Source: Hesseltinella vesiculosa (taxonomy: Eukaryota > Mucoromycota > Mucoromycetes > Mucorales > Cunninghamellaceae). From it: DNA of 64,000 bases. Of this stretch, positions 56,215 through 64,000 are shown piece after piece. Where the stretch lies: the NCBI GenBank assembly GCA_002104935.1, contig MCGT01000024.1:62001-126000 (forward strand). Reading direction: 5' to 3'. Each line of letters starts with the position of its first letter. Position 1 is the stretch's first letter. Made by a program: the position numbers and the translations under genes. Under the pieces are notes generated by a model that had not been told where the DNA came from, ran no database searches, and saw only the letters and a list, made by a program, of their open reading frames with translations.

Positions 56215-56625
56215 ACGTTCACCCCGAGCGTTGAATAAAATAATTGTTTTTTAAAAATCCGTCGTTTCAGTGAAGAGCCAAAAAAGTTAAAAACCGAATG
56301 CTCTTCATATCGCTCTCTGTCCATCGGACCAAGAGCCTGTACCCCATCGTGAAAACAACTGTGTCCGTTCGATCGTATGCAGCCACATTTTTTTTTCTGG
56401 GGGGAGAAGGGGGGAGGGGGAGGGGCAACGGGATATCGAAAAAAAAAGTGGCTATTTATTCCACTTTTTCATGCATGGAAAAAAAAAAAAAAAAGGATCT
56501 ACACAATGAAAAAGAAATGAACCAAAGAGAGGGAGCGGAAGGGGGGAATGATACAGGCCATTGAATACCGAGAACAAAGTTGGTAACGGAGGGTGGTAAA
56601 ACAAAGAAAAGAAAAAAGGATATCA
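56215..56625. other. Intergenic between convergent genes, 411 bases
   Basis: 3' flanks of the CABLES-like gene (+; AATAAAATAA at about 56235) and the NIPA-type gene (-). Purine-rich G/A tracts at 56400-56560. No gene. Confidence 0.5.
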
Positions 56626-58928
56626 TTAAGGTTTTTCAAATGGAGGAGCGGTGTTGTCATGGGAAAGCCGTCCGACAGACGGCTTGATGATGGCAGGTAA
56701 AGAAAGGTGATGTGGGTCGGACAAGGACGATTTGTCCTTGGCCGTGGTGGCGGCGGACGAAGACGCAGTGGCGATGGAGGTGGAGGTGGTGGTATTGGAA
56801 GCTGTGCTGGGGAGGGAGAAGAAGGAGCGTTGTTTCGATGCCGAGAACGAAGGCCAGCGCGGCATTAGCCATTGTGGGAGCCAGCGTCGCTTTGCTGCCA
56901 ACGAACGGGATGCGGTGAGATCAGGATATGTACAATAGGGTGAGGAGGTGGATGCAGAGACATAGTTCATGGTGTGATCAAGAAGTCGCGGTGACTTTTC
57001 TTCATGGTCATCCTGCTTGTCGGTGTAACGAGGCGGAGGTGGGAGCTGCATCAGTAGGTTGATATGCGTAGATGACGTCGAGGAAGAACATGATAACGAC
57101 TGCATTTCATGAAGGTCTAGATAGATTTTCGAATGCTTTTGGTCGTCGCCTAAAAATTAAAAATAAAAAAATTAGATTCATGGCCACAAAGGCTTTTTTT
57201 TTTTTTTTCGGTACTGACCTTTTTTGGTGATGGAGGAGGAAGAGGAGAGGTAAGGGTTGGCAGTTGGCCCGTTGACAGAGGTCATGGCATGCTGATTCTC
57301 GGCTGAAGTAGGAGAAGGGTGGGAGGAGCTGGATCGGTGAAGAGATCGGTTGGATGAGCCAGGAAGATCAGCGCCTGGCAAAGGAGCTTCCATGTCGTTG
57401 GTGGATGGAGGCTCGTTCTCGTCGTCGTCGTCGTCGTCGTTGGCCATGGTGGGGTCGGTTTTGGAACTCAGAAGATAAACGCCGTAGATCAGAACGCCGA
57501 TGCCAACAAAGACCAAGGCAATGGTCCAGCCGGAATAGTTGCCGACTTCGTCTAGGTAGATGATGGTATTGACCAGACCGAGAGCTGTGTAGGTGCCGTA
57601 GAAGACGGGCACAACCACGACGGAGCTGTACATTTTCAAGGCAGTGTTGAGACAGTACACCTGAAGGATGGCGGTGACAAGAAGAGCCAAGACAATGAAC
57701 CGACTGATGTTGTCCGTAAATTGATTGACTTGGGAAGTGACGGACAATGTGAACAATTTGACACTAAGAAGAAGGGTGAGCCAATGTTGAAGGAAAAAGA
57801 GACAAGGACGCCGAAGATGCCTTACCCACTCTTTGCCAGCAATAGGGTTTCGCTTGCCAACAGTCCGCCTTCCAAGCTAAACATCAGTCCGACCAGTTTG
57901 CGCATTTTCTTGGGTGAGACGGCGGAGAAGATCATTCGTTTGGACCGTTCGGTGATGAGCCAGCTGCACCAGACAGCAAAGGCAAGACCGCAAAACGTGA
58001 CCACATTCAAGATACTGAAATAGATGATAAATATGGGTCGAGTAAACAATGTCTTGAGGGTTTCTAACGAGATGGATGCCTCAGCTATTTTAAGAAAAAA
58101 AAAAAGGGTCACGTTGGTGAAAATGACAACTCTTCCATCATGCATAGCACACAATTATAGTAATCTCACTACACTGCTTATTTTCAAATGACTCCCTTGT
58201 ATGGTAATTTTTCTTTTACACCATCTTCCTCCCCTCACTCCCCTCCCCCCGCTCTCTCCTCACTTTTTTCACCCCCTTGATCTCCCTAAAAAAGAATGGA
58301 AACATGGATAACTTACGATCTTCACCATTATACATACCACCAAAGACCACGATCCAAATGACAGAAGCGACGACGACAAAGGTTCCGAAGACATCCTTTC
58401 TTGTAATGTTGGTACCGACCAGGATTTTAGCAAAGATGAAATTGTAGATTAATGCCACACTTCCCAAAGGCGCAACCCACTAGGAAAATAGAATGGATAG
58501 AAATAGAAAAAGGCTTGTTAGTATCAACATGCCCAACCACCAAAAAGAAAAAAAGTCCATCTTCCTGCTCTTGCTCTATTGTCAAGGTCTCCTTAAAAAG
58601 AGAAAGACCTTACGTACCTGTGTTTTCAGATAATCTAAGGTGGATAAACAGAAGTGATGAGTCAAGTGATATAAATATCAGGGAAAAAAAAGGGGGGGGC
58701 CATACTAAGAGCAATGGTGCTACCGATGAGTTGACTGGCAATATAAGTATAAAGTCCAATATGCCAAAGAGGTCGTCCACAGTCACCACGGCGTGCTAAA
58801 GTCGGTTTGCTGCCTTCTCTAACATGGTCGAGTTTTAGAATGTTCAGTCCAAGAGCATCCATAAAAGAAGCGCCCAACGACACAAACACCCCAATCACAA
58901 AGTTGATGACCGTGTCTTCACCGGCCAT
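56626..58928 (-). CDS. NIPA-type magnesium transporter (DUF803)
   Basis: 576 aa; exons in transcript order 58928-58706, 58634-58618 (17 nt), 58479-58317, 58084-57826, 57763-57219, 57149-56626. NIPA proteins are multi-span membrane proteins that carry Mg2+ in animals. Family blocks: IGVFVSLGASFMDALGLNIL (helix 1), GSTIALNYLKTQWVAPLGS (joined through the 17-nt exon), FAKILVGTNITRKDVFGT, then VVVVPVFYGTYTALGLVNTI and GWTIALVFVGIGVLIYGVYL. A hydrophilic C-tail of ~250 residues follows, with an Asp run and Ser/Pro-rich stretches, much longer than in animal NIPAs. Transport of Mg2+ is inferred from the family. Confidence 0.9.
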
Positions 58929-59308
58929 TCATTAAAAGCTAAAAGGGTCGATTGGGAATAGAGAGAGAGAGAAAGGAAACAAGATAAAAAAAAATGTGAG
59001 AGGAGAGAAAAAAAGGTAAACAAATGAAAAATTAAGGGGGGGCCTTTTTTTCAGGTGAAGGAGGGAAAAAGCGTTAAAAAAAACGAGTCGATCTCCGCCC
59101 AATGCAGTTTTTGGGCGTGTAGAAATTTGGTTGTGTCATTGCATGAATCGCAATTGGATTACAAACAAGACTGAACAAACAAAAAACAAAACTATTTTTC
59201 ATTACATCCCATACCTTGGTGAAGTCTTGGGTGATACAAATCGTAAAATGACCTCTTTTATTATTATTATTTTTAGTTGTTCATTACGAGGATTAGCAAA
59301 TAGCGAGG

Positions 59309-59339
<31 letters not shown>

Positions 59340-59544
59340 GAGGTGTCGTTTCATTTTCACTCTACTACCCCTCAGGGAGCATTAGAAAAAGGAAAACACA
59401 CTTTTGGAGTTTGGGCAAAAAGATGAAAGAGATCTATCGAGAAGGATTAGGGTGGAAAAAAAGAGGCCATCGACAGCATAAATATGTATAAAAAGAGGAA
59501 AGTGGAGTAAAATAATTACAAACAAAATAAACAACAATTCTTTT
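58929..59544. other. Intergenic, ~615 bases
   Basis: Promoter of the NIPA-type gene and 3' flank of the RhoGAP gene. Contains an A run of about 26 ending near 59334. No gene. Confidence 0.5.
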
Positions 59545-62500
59545 TTATCCATGGACAGGAATGGAGGGGTGTCGGTCATCCGAGGTGATCGAGTAATCAT
59601 CATCAGAGAGCGCCAGATCGTTGACTTCGTCTTCCATTTCTTCCAACATGATTTGTCCTAAAAAAGAGAGTGAGCAACCCAACCCCTATCGATGAGATCG
59701 CTCTTACCTTGATGGTTCTTCTCAATACCAACGAAACTATTAGGAGCAGCCTCGCGGTAATTTACACTGTTGCGGTTACTTCGGCCATCGCGTAATTGCA
59801 GAGTAGGACGGCGGCCGAGCTGCTGCACTTGCGTTGGTTTTTCTTGAGGCTCTTCTTCGTCGTCCAGGAGCATGCGAGGCGCGGCATCACCGTCCTCGGT
59901 GGTCCAGAAGATATAGTCGAATTCGCTCATAAACAGGTTGAAAATGGTCCCAGGGATGCCCAAGGTGGGTGAGAACACAATACTGACATTGCGCATGGTC
60001 ATCTTGTTGACGTCGGAGTGTCGGACCACATGGATCAAATGCGCCGTCAGGGCTCGCAGCAAGGTATAATTGACAATGGGCAATTGCGACACCAGACGGC
60101 CTAGTTCATTGACTCGATCCTTGCGATCCAATAAATCTACAAACCGGAAGAGTCAGTCCCAGTTTTTTTTCATTTCATTTCATTTCATTTTACCAATGAC
60201 ATGTAAAAAGTCCATGCGAAGCTCTCGAGTCAAGACACTGGTGGGCAGCTCACGCAACCACATCTTCAGTAGGCCAGCCACCACATGCACGTCGTATTCC
60301 TCTTTGACAGCTAGGAGATCCACATCGCCTTCCAAGTCAAACTTGAGCTTCAAGGCCTTGATGGTCGCATTGCTGCCGCTGAGTCGATAGAGTCCTTCCT
60401 CGAGCTCGGCATTCTTGGCGTTTAGATAATCAATGCAGCGGAACACAATGGATGGGAGTTGGTAGCTGTCACTGGCCCGCGAGATACGCACAGCATCGTC
60501 CAACGGCACACCAAACACTGGATTGGTTGGCACACGTTCTTGCTGACCGCGGGACAAGAGCCCGCGCGAAGCTGTCGAGTTATCAAGGCTGTTGCTGCTA
60601 CTGTTGAACATCTTCTTGCCCCAGAAGGTCATGCGCTTGGCCTTCTTCTTCTCATCCATGACCGACGAAGCTTCTTCACTGTGGCGGCCAAACGCAGGAG
60701 ACGGTGACACGGCTCGAGCGGGCAACACAACCGCTTCTTCTTGCGTGTTGAGCAGGTTGACCATGGAAGAGCGGCGGGCGAGATGGCGAGGAGGGGACAA
60801 CGACGAACTAGAAGACTCGGCCGGGGACAGGAGGGAGTCGGTGGATTCGGAGGACACAGCAACACCGACGACATCCTTTTTGCGCCTGGCGTCCAGTGTG
60901 TGGTTTGGGTCGACTTGGCCACCAGCAGAAGGACCAGAGGCTGGCTGATCGGAGAACGGAGGCGATGGGGTTTCTTCCCAGACGACATGTTTCAACAAGG
61001 CATCGACCCAGCCATCGCGTTCTTGGTCAGAATCGGCACAGAGGATATGGCGAGAAACATGGCCAGGACGCTTTTGCTCAATGATTAAAAAGGCATGGCG
61101 GAAGGCGTTGTTGGTGCCATTGTCATGGAGTGGTTGGGGTGGTTGCTGAGCCTCTTCGGCCGAGGCTGCGTTGGATTGGCGGCCAATCTGGGCATTGACC
61201 AGACGGATAGAGCCCAGCTGATTGCCGTCCTTGGATTCATAGTACTCGAGCACGTTGCCTTTGAGCACAAAGTAGCGGCGCTTCCAACCACCAAAGTTCT
61301 TGCCGCGTTTGGTGAGGTATCCTTCCTTGTTGTCAGTAGAGGCAAAGACATCATGATCAACGACATTGGTGCTCAGGAATTCGCAGACATCGCTATTGTC
61401 ATCCATAGAGGATGTGATCATCGTCTGAAGGTATTGTTCCAAAGCATGCTTGCGACGATCCACCTTGCTGGGCGAGTTTGTACTGAACAATGCCTTGTCG
61501 GGTAACTTGATACGTGTCTGTCCAAATCGGTGCTTCTTTAACTGCGTTTAGAATGACCAAAAAAAAAAAAAAAAAAAAGTCAGCTACAGTCTAATTTTTT
61601 TTTTCTCCTTGGCCGCTTTATTTTCCGGTGAGATGGATTACCTTTGCATCCAAATCCAAAAAGTGGCTATAAAACTTCTCGACCCGCCAGAGCTCGTCTT
61701 GGTCCAGAAGAGGGTCCTCCGACTTCTTGCCAACAGAGATGATAAAGGAGACCACTTCGCGATGTTTCTCATTGTAGCGGATGGAAGAGCCCAGGACCTT
61801 GATGACAATGTTGGTGATGCCACCAGCAAATGGACTGGCGCTGTTGGCGAGCTGTTGCTGTGGGGGCTGGGTGGAGGTGGTGGCGGTAGAGGTGGTGGAA
61901 GAGAGGGTGGTGGAGGTGGCGTTGTTGTGCTGGTAGACGTCGACGGTGGGGACGGGCAGGGGAGGAGGAGGCTGGGTGGGAGTGTCGGGCAAAAAGATGT
62001 GGCTGGATCGCTTGGAACGATGGTGGAGAGCGTTGGCGGTAGCTGGGCGCTGAGGAATGGACGAGACAGATGACAGGGAGGTATCTTCCAGGTGATGGGT
62101 AGGGGTGGAGGCGCTGGCCACAGGCGTGGGCAGGTCGACTCGGGAGGGCACAGGCGGCGGCGGTGGCGAGATGGTGGTGGCATAGCCTGCAGTGGATTTG
62201 GATGAGAATTTTTGCATGAACTGGGCATCCTTTTCCATGATGATATGGCGTGGCGAGGTAGGCGTGGTTGGCACGGGCGGCTGCTGTTGCGTAGGGTGGA
62301 CAGACAAGGATAAAGGAGGAGGGACACTTGGTATAGGAGGAAGGGGAGGGCTGGAGGGTGGGGCGGTTGAGATTTGAGGCACGGGAGGAGGAGGCACGGA
62401 AGGAGGAGAGCGGTGCCACTGTTCTCTATCCGTACGGTTGGCTCGATAGGGAGACCGAGGGGGAGGCATGGGACTGGCGGGCTCATCATCAGGGTGCTGT

Positions 62501-62745
62501 TGTTCGGTCAAGGCTCGCATGGTTTCAGGACTGATGAACAGGCTCGCCCGCTGTCGTTTGGACTGATCCATGCTGTTGACCTTGTCTTGTAATGAGTCTC
62601 GTTCAGCCACCAGATGAGAGTTTTCCTTTTGTAGGCTTTGAATCATGGTGCGCTGTCGTTCCACGATTTTCCATAGCTGCTCGTTTTGAGCGCGTAGCTG
62701 AGTCAGTTCTTCCATATTAGCATAGCCAGGTTGGGGATTGGCCAT
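59545..62745 (-). CDS. BEM3: PX-PH-RhoGAP protein, Bem3-like
   Basis: GTPase-activating protein for Rho/Cdc42 at sites of polarised growth. 997 aa; exons in transcript order 62745-61642, 61541-60194, 60136-59708, 59657-59545. Order: N-terminal coiled coil (EELTQLRAQNEQLWKIVERQ, ~10-55), Pro-rich region (~75-300), PX (~295-400; IVIKVLGSSIRYNEK and ELWRVEKFYSHFLDLDAK), PH (~440-545; EGYLTKRGKNFGGWKRRYFV), RhoGAP (~705-900). The RhoGAP domain has FGVPLDDAV, the arginine finger in EEGLYRLSGS (~751), AGLLKMWLRELP and NVSIVFSPTLGIP. The same domain order is found in yeast Bem3, which binds phosphoinositides through PX/PH. The C-tail is acidic (MLEEMEDEVNDLALSDDD). Confidence 0.94.
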
Positions 62746-63015
62746 AAAGATAAGACGCTAAATAAAATGAATGGAAGGGGAAAATCAAAGTAAGGATTAA
62801 AAAAAGCAGTAAAGATGGAGATGAAAAAAAAAAAAAAGAAAAACTGTGTTTATAATAAAAAAAAGGGGGGGGAGAGGCAAGAGTGAAAGAGAAGATGGAG
62901 GAGATTGAAAAACAACTTTTTTGTGCAACAACAATTTGGTCGAGGATGGATCAATGACCAAAAAGGGAACCAAGAGGATGTGGAATACGCTTAAGGTTTA
63001 TTGTCAACATTTTTC
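62746..63015. other. Intergenic, 270 bases
   Basis: Promoter of the RhoGAP gene and 3' flank of the epsin gene, with A- and G-rich tracts. Confidence 0.4.
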
Positions 63016-63974
63016 TTAGAACAAAAGATCATCCAAGGAGGATTTGGGTTTGTTGTTGGTGGGTTGCGTGGGAGGAGGTGTGGAGGTGTTGTTGGTGGCC
63101 CAGGACTGCCAGCCAGCATTCACACTGGAGGACTTCATGGCATTCATGGAAGGACCGGTGGTCGTTTTGGCTGGTTGGTTGGACTTGCCCAAAGAATCCA
63201 ACGAAACAAAGCTGGAAGCTTGAGACCAGATGCCCCCAGGCAGCGCGTTGCTGCTTTGCTGTGAAGGAGCCGGGGCTGATGTGGCCAAAGAGGGAGGAGT
63301 CATGGAAGGTGGGCGCATTGGCGCTGCTGCCATCAATGGGGGTGCTGAGCCGTTGTTGGGGCTGGAGGTCGGCGCTGAGAAGGTATCATCACCCAATAAG
63401 TCCAATAAATTGTTGTTGGCACTGGAACTGGAGGCAGGGGTGGTTGTCGAGGTAGGTTGGAAGGTGGGGGCAGAGGAGGTTGTGGTGGAAGGCAAGGCCG
63501 ATTGGAAATCGTCAAAGTCGTCCAAGGCGCTTGCTTGATGGCCGGTGGTGAAGTCGCCCCAGTCGTCAGCAGCATCATTCTTGCCAGCTGGCTCGTCAAA
63601 GTCAAGCAGATCCGAAGCCTTGACAGGCTTTTGTTGGGTGGCTGTGGTGGCAGCGGCCTTGTTGTTGTTGTTGTTGTTGTTGTCGCTGCTGTCAAAGTCA
63701 TTGTCGTCGTCATCGTCGTATTTACCACGGGACGAGCCCATATCGTTGTCATAGAAACTGTCGGAGCCCATGCCATAGGACGAAGGGCCAGAATCACTAC
63801 CAAATCCGCGCATGCCTGAGCTGCTGGAGAAGCCGCCGCCAGCACCCATACCAAACGAGTTTTCCGAGCCCACACCAATGTACTTGTTGCGGTTCTTCTT
63901 GGCCTTTTTCCGTTCTGACTTGATGCATTCCGTATCGCTCAGTAAATCTGCAAGTTCTTTGGCCCGGTTACGAA
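63016..63974 (-). CDS. EpsinR/Ent3-like clathrin adaptor, C-terminal part (runs off the window)
   Basis: Last exon of a gene whose start lies beyond 64000. It opens with the end of an ENTH domain: RNRAKELADLLSDTECIK and ERKKAKKNRNKYIGVGS. The continuation into KYIGVGS fits epsinR/Ent3 rather than Ent1/Ent2. A Gly/Ser/Asn/Asp-rich tail follows with adaptor-binding motifs: DDWGDFTTG and DDFDDFQSA (gamma-ear type) and LLDLLGDD (clathrin box). The protein ends SSLDDLLF. In the family these motifs recruit AP-1, GGA and clathrin for trafficking between Golgi and endosomes. The acceptor (TTGTAG) at 63975 is clear; the upstream exon is outside the window. Confidence 0.88.
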
Positions 63975-64000
63975 CTACAAGAGAGAAAGAGTCAGAGAGG

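Noticed and set aside
61609..62592. Gly-rich + frames opposite the Bem3-like gene
   Set aside because: Antisense of proline codons; the minus-strand PX-PH-RhoGAP model explains the region.

Overview
This window looks like a piece of a fungal nuclear chromosome, most likely from an early-diverging, Mucoromycota-like fungus. The signs are short introns (about 45-140 nt) with GTAAG-type donors, very abundant T(n)/A(n) tracts inside introns and between genes, a fungal gene set (Set1 with an N-terminal RRM, a Yap1/Pap1-type bZIP, a Bem3-like PX-PH-RhoGAP, mitochondrial PS decarboxylase), and DIRS-like and Tc1-like transposon fossils. The phylum is an inference from gene structure and content. No tRNA, rRNA or CRISPR array was found.

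Layout. 0-5.3 kb holds three + strand genes: a Derlin, a possibly myristoylated SAM methyltransferase, and a Yap1/Pap1-like redox bZIP factor. 5.6-8.4 kb is untidy: a broken tyrosine-recombinase-like fossil and an unidentified, possibly coding locus. 9.2-10.3 kb is a secreted Cys-rich protein. 11.7-15.4 kb is HMG-CoA reductase (-), facing away from a Pumilio/PUF gene that also carries a CCCH finger (16.4-19.4 kb, +).

19.4-32.3 kb is repeat-rich and almost free of intact genes. It contains two decayed copies of one unknown gene 10 kb apart, copies of a dispersed repeat family that also occurs at 11.3 kb, short repeated modules, a G-rich/A-tract tandem array with an apparently exact 545-bp duplication, and a Tc1-like transposase fossil.

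Ordinary genes resume at 32.3 kb: small membrane or mitochondrial proteins, a 2H phosphoesterase of the AKAP7/ASCC1 type, PSD1, a small CaaX protein, an NCLX-type cation/Ca2+ exchanger, the H3K4 methyltransferase SET1, an STK32/YANK kinase, an acylglycerophosphate acyltransferase, a CABLES-like cyclin-box protein, a NIPA-type Mg2+ transporter, a Bem3-like RhoGAP, and the 3' part of an epsinR/Ent3-like adaptor that runs off the right edge.

These are individually transcribed eukaryotic genes, not operons. Several serve membranes (HMG-CoA reductase for sterols, PSD1 for phosphatidylethanolamine, the acyltransferase for phosphatidic acid, epsin and RhoGAP for trafficking and polarity), but I see no sign that they form a cluster. 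Exon models were built by hand from splice sites and checked for reading-frame continuity and exon-length arithmetic; no transcript data were available. The most unusual findings are three inferred GC-AG introns in two neighbouring genes, one of them in an intron pair whose joint retention keeps the frame; an SR-like domain in Set1; the G-rich tandem array; and the paired decayed gene copies.
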